A stretch of DNA of 64,000 nucleotides from Metarhizobium sp964253915 (GTDB taxonomy: Bacteria > Pseudomonadota > Alphaproteobacteria > Rhizobiales > Rhizobiaceae), in assembly GCF_964253915.1 (NCBI RefSeq), contig NZ_CAXUSG020000002.1:434001-498000 (forward strand), written 5' to 3'. Position numbers and translations under genes: made by a program. Below the pieces are notes generated by a model. The model searched no databases, was not told the origin of the DNA, and saw only the letters and a list, made by a program, of their open reading frames with translations. Below are positions 8,601-16,300 of this stretch, piece after piece; position 1 is the first letter of the stretch, and each line of letters begins with the position of its first letter.

Positions 8601-9749
8601 TCACGCCCCGTAGAGGGCGAGCAGCTTCTTCATCCGCCCGATAGCAAGCTCCGGATCGCGCAACAGGCCGCACTGGTCGGCTAGACGGAAGACCTCGGTG
8701 AAATAGGGCAGCGGCCGCGTGGCCTGCGCACCGTTCAGCATGACAAAATGGTCCTGGAATCCGTTGAGCCAGCCGAGGAAGACGACACCCGTCTTGTAGT
8801 ATTGCGTCGGCGCGCGAAAGATCAGCCGCGCAAGCGGCACGGTTGGGTCAAGCGTGGCGCGGAACCCGGCCTTGTCGCCCTCGCCTAGTCGCTCGATGGC
8901 ATAGGCCGCGGCTGGCGCCAGCGGATCGAAAATGCCGAGCAGGGCGTGGGAAACCCCCTGATCGTCGCCTTCGATGAGTTCGGGATAATTGAAGTCGTCT
9001 CCGGTATACATCTTGACGCCGGAAGGCAGGCGGCGGCGCATGACGATCTCCTTATCCTTGTCGAGGAGGGAGATCTTGATGCCATCGACCTTGGCCGCAT
9101 TCGCCTCGATCACCGCAAGCGCCGTCTGCATGGCCGGATCGAAATCCGCGCTTCCCCAGTAACCGGAAAGCTGCGGATCGAACATGTCGCCGAGCCAATG
9201 CAGGATGACCGGTTCGTCGCAGGCAGCGAGCACGTCGGAGTAAATCTTCACGTAGTCTTCGGGCGTTCTTGCGACCTGGACAAGCGCCCTGGATGCCATG
9301 AGGATCAGCCGGCCGCCGAGTTTCTGGATCGCTTCGACCTGCTCCAGATAAGCCCGGCGCACGTCATCAAGACCGCTCACCGTCGCCGGATCGAGGTGAT
9401 CGGTGCCGCAGCCGTTGGCAACCAGCGCGTCCGGCAGTTCCTCGCGGGTCCGGCGGATCAGTTCCAGCGCGCCCGGCCAGTCGAGACCCATGCCGCGCTG
9501 GGCCGTGTCCATCGCCTCGGCAATGCCGAGGCCGAGGCCGGCGAGGTAGCGGCGGAACTCCATCGTCTTTTCCCAATCGACCGTCGCACGACCGGTGGGG
9601 TCGTTGGCGGTGAACGGATCGGCGACGACATGGGCAGCGGAATAGACGGTTCGTGCCGGGTTCCTGCCGAGCGTCGCAGCGGCGATCGGCGTTCCGGCGA
9701 GGACATAGTCGCTGAGGCGGCCGGCGGTATCGGGAAGGGCGATTTTCAT
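8601..9749 (-). CDS. DUF993 protein, dihydrodipicolinate-synthase-like aldolase, 382 aa
   Basis: Belongs to the DUF993 group, which resembles class I DHDPS/N-acetylneuraminate-lyase aldolases. K225 in VDGIKISLLDKDKEI occupies the place of the Schiff-base lysine in DHDPS-type enzymes. DDFNYPELIEGDDQGVSHAL and PTQYYKTGVVFLGWLNGFQDHF are regions I recall as typical of the group. Start is the ATG at 9749; the upstream extension in the same frame overlaps the SDR gene. A retro-aldol cleavage late in the pathway is plausible because it sits between acyl-CoA dehydrogenase/SDR and a TIM-barrel isomerase, but no member's reaction is known to me. Confidence 0.8.
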   Translation of the reverse strand: MKIALPDTAGRLSDYVLAGTPIAAATLGRNPARTVYSAAHVVADPFTANDPTGRATVDWEKTMEFRRYLAGLGLGIAEAMDTAQRGMGLDWPGALELIRRTREELPDALVANGCGTDHLDPATVSGLDDVRRAYLEQVEAIQKLGGRLILMASRALVQVARTPEDYVKIYSDVLAACDEPVILHWLGDMFDPQLSGYWGSADFDPAMQTALAVIEANAAKVDGIKISLLDKDKEIVMRRRLPSGVKMYTGDDFNYPELIEGDDQGVSHALLGIFDPLAPAAAYAIERLGEGDKAGFRATLDPTVPLARLIFRAPTQYYKTGVVFLGWLNGFQDHFVMLNGAQATRPLPYFTEVFRLADQCGLLRDPELAIGRMKKLLALYGA

Positions 9750-9757
9750 GGGAGACC

Positions 9758-10537
9758 TCAAAAACGCGGGACGAGCATGCCGGCATCGGCCGGGATGGAC
9801 AGTCCGGTTGTGTAGGGAAGCCGCCCCGAGGCAAGCGAGGCAATCAGCGTACCGACGTCGGCGGGCGACCCTATGCGGGGAAAGAGGGTCAGGCCCTGTT
9901 CGGCCCGCTGGCGATAACTGTCGATGACCGCCGCCGTCATTTCCGTGGCGATCAGGCCGGGCTGGACGTCGTAGACGGCGATTTCCTCGCGCCCGAGCCG
10001 GACGGCGAGCGCCTTGGAAACCATGGCAGCCGCGGCCTTCGAAGCGCAATATTCCGAGCGCTGTTCGGCGACGGCGACGGCATTCGAAGAGGTGACGTTG
10101 ACGATCGCATGGAAGAGCGACGGCCGCTTGCGTGCCAGCAGGCGACGGGCAAAGGCTTGGCTGAGGAAGAACATCGCCTTGGCGTTGACGTCGAAGCAGC
10201 GATCCCAGCTCTCTTCCGTCACCTCCATCATGTCGCCGCGCTTGAGAACGCCGACACCGGCATTGTTGACGAGTGTCGTCAGCGGACCGAGCCTTGCCTC
10301 GACATCGGCAAGGGCGGCGTCATGTCCGTCGATCTTCGTCACGTCGAACGGCGCCGCGACCGCCGGAACACCAAGAGCGGCAATGCGCGCCACCGCAGCG
10401 GCAAGTTCGGTGTCATCCGCCAGCCCGTTGACGGCCACGGCAAACCCCTCGCGCGCCAGCGCTTCGCCTGCGGCAAGACCGATACCCCGCGACGCGCCGG
10501 TGACGAGCGCCACCGGCCGTGCAGCCGGCGCGCTCAT
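9758..10537 (-). CDS. Short-chain dehydrogenase/reductase (3-ketoacyl-ACP reductase-like), 259 aa
   Basis: Classical SDR, NAD(P)-dependent alcohol/ketone oxidoreductase. The cofactor motif TGASRGIG is at residues 13-20, NNAG at 91-94, N119, the serine pair near 150, and the catalytic Y163-x3-K167 (YCASK). Length is typical. The ATG at 10537 overlaps the acyl-CoA dehydrogenase stop by 4 bp. In this operon it could oxidise a 3-hydroxyacyl intermediate or a sugar-like alcohol; the sequence does not settle which. Confidence 0.88.
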   Translation of the reverse strand: MSAPAARPVALVTGASRGIGLAAGEALAREGFAVAVNGLADDTELAAAVARIAALGVPAVAAPFDVTKIDGHDAALADVEARLGPLTTLVNNAGVGVLKRGDMMEVTEESWDRCFDVNAKAMFFLSQAFARRLLARKRPSLFHAIVNVTSSNAVAVAEQRSEYCASKAAAAMVSKALAVRLGREEIAVYDVQPGLIATEMTAAVIDSYRQRAEQGLTLFPRIGSPADVGTLIASLASGRLPYTTGLSIPADAGMLVPRF

Positions 10538-11676
10538 GCGCGTGCGCCCTTCTTCAGCAATTCACGGGCGATGATCATGCGCTGCACCTGGTTCGTGCCT
10601 TCGTAAATCTGCGTGATCTTCGCATCGCGGTAGAGGCGTTCCACCTCGAAACCACGGATATAGCCGGAACCGCCGAAGACCTGCACCGCATCGGCGGTGC
10701 GCTGCACCGCCATGTCGGCGGCAAAACATTTGGCGATCGAGCAGGCCTTCGTCGCATCCGCGCCAGCATCGATCTTCGAGCCGGCGGAGTGGACGAGCAG
10801 GCGGGCCGCCTCGATATCTTTCGCCATGTCGGCGAGCAGCCATTGCACGCCCTGGAAATCAGCAATCGCCTTGCCGAACTGCTTGCGCGTGCCGGCATAA
10901 TCCAGTGCGGCTTCCAGCCCGGCCTGGGCGATGCCGACCGCGAGCGAAGCAATGCCGACGCGCCCCTTGTCGAGCACTGACATCATCATGTGGAAACCGC
11001 GGCCTTCCGTGCCGAGCAAAGCATCGGCCGGCAGGCGTACATCCGTGAAGGTCAGGGCGCCGACCTGGCTGGCGCGCTGACCCATCTTGTGTTCCTTCGG
11101 CCCCCTCTCGACACCGGCCGCATGCAGATCAACGATGAAGATCGACATGCCGCGGTTGCCGGCCTCCTTGTCGGTCCGCGCCAGCACGAAGCCGTAATCT
11201 GCGACCGGCGCATTGTGGATCCAGATCTTGCCACCGTTAAGCACCCAGCCGTTCGCATCGCGTGTCGCGGTGGTGCGGATGCCGGAGACATCGCTTCCCG
11301 CCTCCGGTTCGGTGATGCAATAGGCGACCTTGGCGCGCATGCCGAGAAACTCCGGCAACATCGCCAGCTGGCTCTTCGTGCCGTGGCTGACCAGAAGCGT
11401 CGAGATCAGCTCTAAGAGGCCGCACTGGTCGGCGACTGAGGCGTAACCGCGGCTCAATTCCTCCATTACCAGCGCATAGGTGAGTGTATCGAAACCCGGC
11501 CCGCCCAGGGCTTCCGGCACGCCGATGCCGAACAGGCCCAGCTTCGCCATCTCGTCATAGAGGCCGGCGGGGAAGCGCTCCTCACGGTCAAGCTCCTCGG
11601 CCATCGGGCGGATCATTTCGTCGGCAAAGGCGCGCGCCATGTCGCGTACCTGCTCCTGGGTCTCGGTGAGATACAT
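10534..11676 (-). CDS. Acyl-CoA dehydrogenase, 380 aa
   Basis: FAD enzyme that forms trans-2-enoyl-CoA and passes electrons to ETF. Signatures are CITEPEAGSDVSGIRTTA, WILNGGK-type segment (GWVLNGGKIWIHN), FGKAIADFQGVQWLLADMA and the C-terminal YEGTNQVQRMIIAREL region containing the catalytic glutamate. The length of 380 residues is that of short/medium-chain members. It is the first gene of its operon; the palindrome at 11696-11711 begins 19 bp upstream of the ATG. Its presence with CoA-transferase and enoyl-CoA hydratase genes 2-4 kb away points to a beta-oxidation-like segment of the pathway. Confidence 0.93.
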   Translation of the reverse strand: MYLTETQEQVRDMARAFADEMIRPMAEELDREERFPAGLYDEMAKLGLFGIGVPEALGGPGFDTLTYALVMEELSRGYASVADQCGLLELISTLLVSHGTKSQLAMLPEFLGMRAKVAYCITEPEAGSDVSGIRTTATRDANGWVLNGGKIWIHNAPVADYGFVLARTDKEAGNRGMSIFIVDLHAAGVERGPKEHKMGQRASQVGALTFTDVRLPADALLGTEGRGFHMMMSVLDKGRVGIASLAVGIAQAGLEAALDYAGTRKQFGKAIADFQGVQWLLADMAKDIEAARLLVHSAGSKIDAGADATKACSIAKCFAADMAVQRTADAVQVFGGSGYIRGFEVERLYRDAKITQIYEGTNQVQRMIIARELLKKGARA

Positions 11677-11695
11677 TTGCCTCGTCTCGCTTGTA

Positions 11696-11711
11696 GTAAC
11701 TATCTAGTTAC
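11696..11711. promoter_or_regulatory. Candidate TetR operator, perfect palindrome
   Basis: GTAACTATCTAGTTAC: two 7-bp arms with a 2-bp spacer, perfect dyad symmetry, immediately upstream of the acyl-CoA dehydrogenase operon. Near-copies occur at 15332 and 25193, with a weaker one at 11802. Confidence 0.7.
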
Positions 11712-11801
11712 ATACATTCGACGACAGCCGCACGTCAAGACGGAAAAAATGACGAAGCCCGGGCAAGCCGCTTGCGCCGCCGTTTCGACACGTGCATATT
11801 A

Positions 11802-11817
11802 TTCACCATTCAGTTAC
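11802..11817. promoter_or_regulatory. Candidate weak TetR operator upstream of the aldo/keto reductase
   Basis: TTCACCATTCAGTTAC keeps one good arm (CAGTTAC) and 4 of 7 bases of the other arm of GTAACTA-NN-TAGTTAC. It lies 13 bp before the ATG at 11831, just ahead of the ribosome-binding site. It is much weaker than the copies at 11696 and 15332 and may be chance. Confidence 0.35.
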
Positions 11818-11830
11818 TTAAGGAGGAAAC

Positions 11831-12847
11831 ATGCACCCGGGAGAAAAGAGGAAATTCGGCCGGACGGATCTCGAGGTCACCGCATTCGGCTTCGGGACCG
11901 CACCGCTCGGCAACATTTTCCGCGAGATCGACGAAGCAACGTCGCAGGCCATGTTCGAGCACGCATGGGACGCCGGCGTGCGTTTCTTCGACACCGCGCC
12001 GATGTATGGCCACGGCCTTGCCGAATTGCGCACCAGCCACGCCTTGCGCTGGAAGAACAGGGACGATTTCGTCCTCTCCTCCAAGGTCGGCCGCCTGCTG
12101 CGCCCGGCGCGTCGCGACACGATCGACTTCGCGCCGTGGACGAACGCCGCCCCCTTCACCATGCATTTCGACTATAGCTACGACGGCACGATGCGAACCT
12201 TCGAGGACAGCTTGCAGAGGCTGGGGCTGGAGCACATCGACATGTGCTTCATCCACGACATCGACGTTTTCACGCGTGGGAGCGAGCAGCCGGAAGTGTT
12301 CGAGCAGGCCATGGATGGCGCATGGCGGGCGCTGGAGCGGCTGCGCGACGAAAAGGTCGTGAAGGCGATCGGCGTCGGCGTCAACGAATGGCAGGTCTGC
12401 CATGAAGCCTTGCTGCGGCGCGATTTCGACGCCTTCCTGCTGGCCGGGCGCTATACCCTGCTGGAACAGGAAGCGCTCGATTCCTTCCTGCCACTCTGCG
12501 AGGAAAGGAATGTCGCCGTTGTGGTCGGCGGTGGCTTCAACTCCGGCATCCTTGCCACCGGCGCGAAAGACGGCGCCAAATACAATTATGCCCCGGCGCC
12601 GCGTCACATCATGGAAAAGGTCGCGAAAATCGAGGCCGTCTGCACCAGGCATGGCGTTCCGCTCGCAGCCGCCGCCTTGCAGTTCGTCGTCGCCCATCCT
12701 GCCGTACCGTCCTTCATGGCCGGCACGCGAACAGTCGAGCAGCTGGAGCAGAATCTCGCCTGGTTCGCCCATCCGATCCCGTCCGAATTCTGGGCGGATC
12801 TCAAGCATAACGGCCTTTTGCGCGAGGATGCGCCCGTGCCGGCTTGA
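11831..12847 (+). CDS. Aldo/keto reductase (D-threo-aldose 1-dehydrogenase/pyridoxal dehydrogenase-like), 338 aa
   Basis: NAD(P)-linked carbonyl oxidoreductase of the AKR superfamily. The catalytic tetrad is D54 and Y59 (FFDTAPMYG), K85 (VLSSKVG) and H142 (FIHDIDV). The VLSSKVGRLLRP region and the length resemble the sugar 1-dehydrogenase branch. It has a very strong ribosome-binding site (AAGGAGG, 11819-11825). It is divergent from the acyl-CoA dehydrogenase operon, with 154 bp between them holding one perfect and one weak palindrome. A role in oxidising a sugar- or lactol-like substrate is inferred. Confidence 0.9.
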   Translation: MHPGEKRKFGRTDLEVTAFGFGTAPLGNIFREIDEATSQAMFEHAWDAGVRFFDTAPMYGHGLAELRTSHALRWKNRDDFVLSSKVGRLLRPARRDTIDFAPWTNAAPFTMHFDYSYDGTMRTFEDSLQRLGLEHIDMCFIHDIDVFTRGSEQPEVFEQAMDGAWRALERLRDEKVVKAIGVGVNEWQVCHEALLRRDFDAFLLAGRYTLLEQEALDSFLPLCEERNVAVVVGGGFNSGILATGAKDGAKYNYAPAPRHIMEKVAKIEAVCTRHGVPLAAAALQFVVAHPAVPSFMAGTRTVEQLEQNLAWFAHPIPSEFWADLKHNGLLREDAPVPA

Positions 12848-12857
12848 CCATGCATTG

Positions 12858-12889
12858 CTCCGCGCTGCCGATGGCGGCGCGGAGGTTTT
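12858..12889 (+). terminator. Rho-independent terminator after the aldo/keto reductase
   Basis: Stem CTCCGCGC (12858-12865) pairs with GCGCGGAG (12877-12884) around an 11-nt loop and is followed by GTTTTC. It lies 11 bp past the AKR stop codon. Confidence 0.6.
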
Positions 12890-12959
12890 CCTGTCGGCGG
12901 GTTCGCCTCGTCAGACTTTATGAAATACCGCAGGACGGGCCGGAAAACGGTTCACATAC

Positions 12960-13733
12960 CTACTCGCCGAAGCGGGCCGGCCGCTTTTGCCGATAGGCCG
13001 CAAGACCTTCCGTCAGATCGCTGGAGGCAGCCGCAACAGCGCCGGCCAAAACCTCCACGACGCGCTCGCTTTCTTCACCGTCTGCGGCATTGATCAGCAT
13101 CTTTGTCAATTCCGTCGCTCGCGGAGACCGTTTCAGCACGCGCGCCGCAGCGATCCCTGCCGCAGCCGCCCCCTCGCCTGTCGACACCACCTGATCGACG
13201 ATACCAAGCGCCAAAGCTTCGTCGGCGGAATAGATTTCACCGAACAATGCCATGCGGCGAACCAACTGCGCACCAAAACGCCGCGAGGCGCGTTGCGTGC
13301 CGGACCAGCCGGGAATGATGCCGAGGCCTGGTTCAGGCTGGCCGATCTTCACATGCGCCTCGGCGATGCGCAGGTCGCCGCAGGCGGCAAGTTCCAGCCC
13401 GCCGCCAAGGGCATGGCCGTTCAGCACGGCGATCAGAGGTACGGTCAGTCGCGCCAGCGCATCGAAGGCATCGTGCCCGTCGCGCAGCCAGCGGCGCGAA
13501 AATGCCTCGGCATCCAGGCTGCTCCACGCCTCGATATCGCCGCCGGCGCAAAAGGATTTTCCGCCCTCACCTGTGAGGATGGCGACGCGTGCGTCCGAGC
13601 GCTCGATGGCACGGCAGGCCAGGAACAGCGCATCGACCATGACGTCATCGACGGCATTGAGTTTTTCCGGGCGACGCAGGGTCAACCGTGCGATACGGTC
13701 TTCGACGACGAGATCGATGCGCGGATCACTCAC
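12960..13733 (-). CDS. Enoyl-CoA hydratase/isomerase family protein, 257 aa
   Basis: Crotonase-fold enzyme, probably a true hydratase: both catalytic glutamates are present, E114 in GGGLELAACGD and E134 in GQPEPGLGIIPG. The oxyanion segment FCAGGDIEAW is normal. The start is a GTG at 13733 that overlaps the CoA-transferase stop (GTGA, 4 bp); an upstream extension in this frame would lie inside the transferase gene. It is second in a two-gene operon with the CoA-transferase. Confidence 0.88.
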   Translation of the reverse strand: MSDPRIDLVVEDRIARLTLRRPEKLNAVDDVMVDALFLACRAIERSDARVAILTGEGGKSFCAGGDIEAWSSLDAEAFSRRWLRDGHDAFDALARLTVPLIAVLNGHALGGGLELAACGDLRIAEAHVKIGQPEPGLGIIPGWSGTQRASRRFGAQLVRRMALFGEIYSADEALALGIVDQVVSTGEGAAAAGIAAARVLKRSPRATELTKMLINAADGEESERVVEVLAGAVAAASSDLTEGLAAYRQKRPARFGE

Positions 13734-15301
13734 AGCGCCAGCCCCATGCGTTCGGGGCGGAACAGCACCTCGTCCATCACCTTGAGCTTGGGGGAAACGT
13801 GCAATGGCGTCGCCGCCTGATCGAGGACGTCGCGCTGCAGGTCGAGGCCGGGCGCGATCTCGGTGACGACCAGCCCGTCGGCCTCCAGCCGGATGACGCA
13901 ACGCTCGGTGACATAGGTGATGTCCTGCCCCTGCGCCCGGGCGCGCTTGCCGGAGAAGCTGACCTGATCGACCTTTTCCACGAACTTGGCGATGCGGCCC
14001 TCCTTATCGATCACCAGACGGCCGTCGTCGACGCGCATCTTGGCGCCCGCATTAAAATTGCCGGAAAAGACGATCTTTTTCGCCCGCGAGGTGATGTCCA
14101 CGAAACCGCCGGCACCGGCGGTGCGATGCGGCGTTGCCGCCAGCCGGCTGACATTGACCGAACCTTCGGCATCGATTTCGAGGAAAGACAAAAGCGAACA
14201 ATCGAAGGCGCCGGCCTGGAAATAGCAGAACTGGTGCGGCGAGGCGACGAAGGCCTCGGCATTCGAGGCGCAGCCGAACTTGAAGTCGAGCAGCGGCACG
14301 CCGCCGACCGCACCCTGCTCGATCACCCACGTGACCTGGCCGTGCAGGCCTTCCTCGATAAGAATGCGCGGCACATTGGCCGAAATGCCGAAGCCGATGT
14401 TGACGGCCCAGCCGCCCTTGAGTTCCTGCGCCACGCGGCGGGCGATGACCTTGCCGACATCGAGACCAGGCAGCCGAAACGTTTCGAGCGGCCGGAACAA
14501 TTCGCCTGAGATCGCCGGGTCGTAAGGTGTCGCCGTTGTCTGCAACTGGTCGGGGGCTTCGACGATGACGTCGACAAGGATACCCGGCACCCGTACATCA
14601 TGCGGGCGAAGCGTACCGCTGGCGGCGACACGCTTGACTTGAGCAATGACGATGCCGCCAGAATTTCGCGCCGCCAGCGCCATTTCCATGGCGCCGAGTG
14701 TCGCGCCTTCATGTTCGAAGGTGAGATTGCCCTTCTCGTCGGCGGTCGTCGCCCGGATGATCGCCACGTCGGGACGGATCGCCGGGAAATGCAACCAGTC
14801 CTCACCCTCGAAGGAGACGCGCTTGACGAGCGGTGCCGCGCGCGCACTGGCATTCATGGCGCAACCATCCTGCTCGGGATCGACGAAGGTTTCCATGCCG
14901 ACCTTGGTCAGCACACCGGGACGTTTGGCTGCCCCTTCCCGCAACATGTCGAAGACGATGCCGGAGGGAACGTTCCAGGCGGCCAGTTCCTCCTTGAGGA
15001 TCATCTGCCAGACAAGCGGCGGCTCGGCATTGCTCGGCCCGGAGGGATAGGAGCCGCCGATGATCTTCACCAGCATTCCTGGCTTGGCGATGTGATCGAC
15101 GCCGCGCGTTCCGAAAAAATCGCCGGCGGCAATCGGGTGAATTGTCGTGAGGCCACGCGGATGGCCCTCGCGATCGAAACGTTCGCCGAGCGCCTTCAGC
15201 ACCGCATCCGGGCAGCAGAGGCCGGAGGAAGAGTTGACGGCGACGACCGCGTTATCCCCCACGAGCTGGACCGCCTCCTCCGCGCTCTTCACCTTCCTCA
15301 T
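13730..15301 (-). CDS. Family I CoA-transferase (acetate CoA-transferase YdiF-like), 523 aa
   Basis: Single-chain fusion of the alpha and beta CoA-transferase halves; moves CoA from an acyl-CoA donor to a carboxylic acid. The beta-half nucleophile is E328 in VTWVIEQGAVGG; IIGGSYPSGPSNAEPPLVWQ and GFGISANVPRILIEEG are family segments. The ATG at 15301 is preferred, with GGAGG 9 nt upstream; the ATG at 15328 lacks a ribosome-binding site. It probably activates the organic acid made by the alcohol and aldehyde dehydrogenases encoded downstream (inference). The palindrome at 15332-15347 lies just upstream. Confidence 0.9.
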   Translation of the reverse strand: MRKVKSAEEAVQLVGDNAVVAVNSSSGLCCPDAVLKALGERFDREGHPRGLTTIHPIAAGDFFGTRGVDHIAKPGMLVKIIGGSYPSGPSNAEPPLVWQMILKEELAAWNVPSGIVFDMLREGAAKRPGVLTKVGMETFVDPEQDGCAMNASARAAPLVKRVSFEGEDWLHFPAIRPDVAIIRATTADEKGNLTFEHEGATLGAMEMALAARNSGGIVIAQVKRVAASGTLRPHDVRVPGILVDVIVEAPDQLQTTATPYDPAISGELFRPLETFRLPGLDVGKVIARRVAQELKGGWAVNIGFGISANVPRILIEEGLHGQVTWVIEQGAVGGVPLLDFKFGCASNAEAFVASPHQFCYFQAGAFDCSLLSFLEIDAEGSVNVSRLAATPHRTAGAGGFVDITSRAKKIVFSGNFNAGAKMRVDDGRLVIDKEGRIAKFVEKVDQVSFSGKRARAQGQDITYVTERCVIRLEADGLVVTEIAPGLDLQRDVLDQAATPLHVSPKLKVMDEVLFRPERMGLAL

Positions 15302-15331
15302 CGCCGAAACCTCCGTTTTCCATTGCATTAA

Positions 15332-15347
15332 GTAACTAACTAGTTAT
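15332..15347. promoter_or_regulatory. Candidate TetR operator between CoA-transferase and AKR genes
   Basis: GTAACTAACTAGTTAT differs from perfect symmetry only at the last base and has the same arms and 2-bp spacer as the 11696 palindrome. It sits between the divergent CoA-transferase (start 15301) and aldo/keto reductase (start 15428) genes, so it could control both. Confidence 0.7.
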
Positions 15348-15427
15348 ACATTAAATGCGACGAGATCAATCCGCTTGGAGCGATTTTCCATCGCGTTTCC
15401 AGCGGCTGGACCATCGAAGGAGGAGGC

Positions 15428-16246
15428 ATGAACATCTATTTCCAGAAGAGCTTTCAGCGGGGGTTCGGCACCTTTCCGCTGAAGGGAGACGATCTTAGAA
15501 ACGCCATCGACGCAGCGGTGGACGCCGGTTACCGGGCGTTCGACACCGCGCAGATGTATGGAAACGAGGCAGAAACCGGCGCGGCACTGGCCGCCTGCGG
15601 CGTGGCGCGCCAAAATCTCTGCATCACCACCAAAGTGCATCCCGACAACTACACGCCGGAAAAATTCCTGCCCTCCGTCGAGGCCAGCCTGAAAGCGCTG
15701 CAGATCGACCGTGTCGATGTTCTCCTGCTGCATTGGCCGCCGGTGGGTGGCGATGTCGGCCCCTCGTTGCGCCTGCTGCAGTCGGCGAAGGAGAAGGGTC
15801 TTGCAGATGCCATCGGCGTCTCCAACTACACTGCGAAGATGATGCGCGAGGCACGGGCGATCCTCGACGTGCTGCCGGTTACCAACCAGATTGAATTCCA
15901 TCCGCTGCTGAACCAGCAAAAACTGCTCGCAGCCGCCACAGAGACGGGCATTCCGCTCTCGTCCTATGCGTCGGTGGCGCGCGGCGAGGTTTTCAAGCAC
16001 AGCCTGTTTGCCGAGATCGGCAAGGGCTACGACAAATCGGCGGCGCAGGTGGTGTTGCGCTGGATCCTGCAGAAAGGCGTGCCGCTCAATACCATGTCGA
16101 CGAAGTCGGAAAACATCCGGGCGAATTTCGAGATCATGGATTTCACCCTGTCATCCATCGACATGGACCGGATCGATACCCTTACGTCAACCGGCTATCG
16201 CATCGTGAAGACCGGGCTTTTGCCGTGGGTTCCCGAATGGGATTGA
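15428..16246 (+). CDS. Aldo/keto reductase (2,5-diketo-D-gluconate reductase-like), 272 aa
   Basis: NADPH-type AKR of the short DkgA/DkgB-like branch. The tetrad is D39 and Y44 (FDTAQMYGNEAETG), K69 (CITTKVHPDNY) and H102 (LLLHWPP). GVSNYTAKMM and NQIEFHPLLNQ are standard family segments. GAAGGAGGAGG lies just before the ATG. It is the only plus-strand gene between two minus-strand operons and shares its upstream region with the CoA-transferase. Substrate unknown; a keto-sugar or alpha-keto aldehyde is likely. Confidence 0.9.
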   Translation: MNIYFQKSFQRGFGTFPLKGDDLRNAIDAAVDAGYRAFDTAQMYGNEAETGAALAACGVARQNLCITTKVHPDNYTPEKFLPSVEASLKALQIDRVDVLLLHWPPVGGDVGPSLRLLQSAKEKGLADAIGVSNYTAKMMREARAILDVLPVTNQIEFHPLLNQQKLLAAATETGIPLSSYASVARGEVFKHSLFAEIGKGYDKSAAQVVLRWILQKGVPLNTMSTKSENIRANFEIMDFTLSSIDMDRIDTLTSTGYRIVKTGLLPWVPEWD

Positions 16247-16250
16247 CGCA

Positions 16251-16278
16251 AGAAAGGCGGCCTTGCGGCCGCCTTTCT
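16251..16278. terminator. Bidirectional rho-independent terminator
   Basis: AGAAAGGCGGCC (16251-16262) and GGCCGCCTTTCT (16267-16278) form a 12-bp perfect stem with a TTGC loop. The A-tract and T-tract at the two sides let it serve both the AKR gene (plus) and the GMC-to-transporter operon (minus), which converge here. Confidence 0.85.
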
Positions 16279-16300
16279 TCATTGTAACAGAGCCGTTCGG

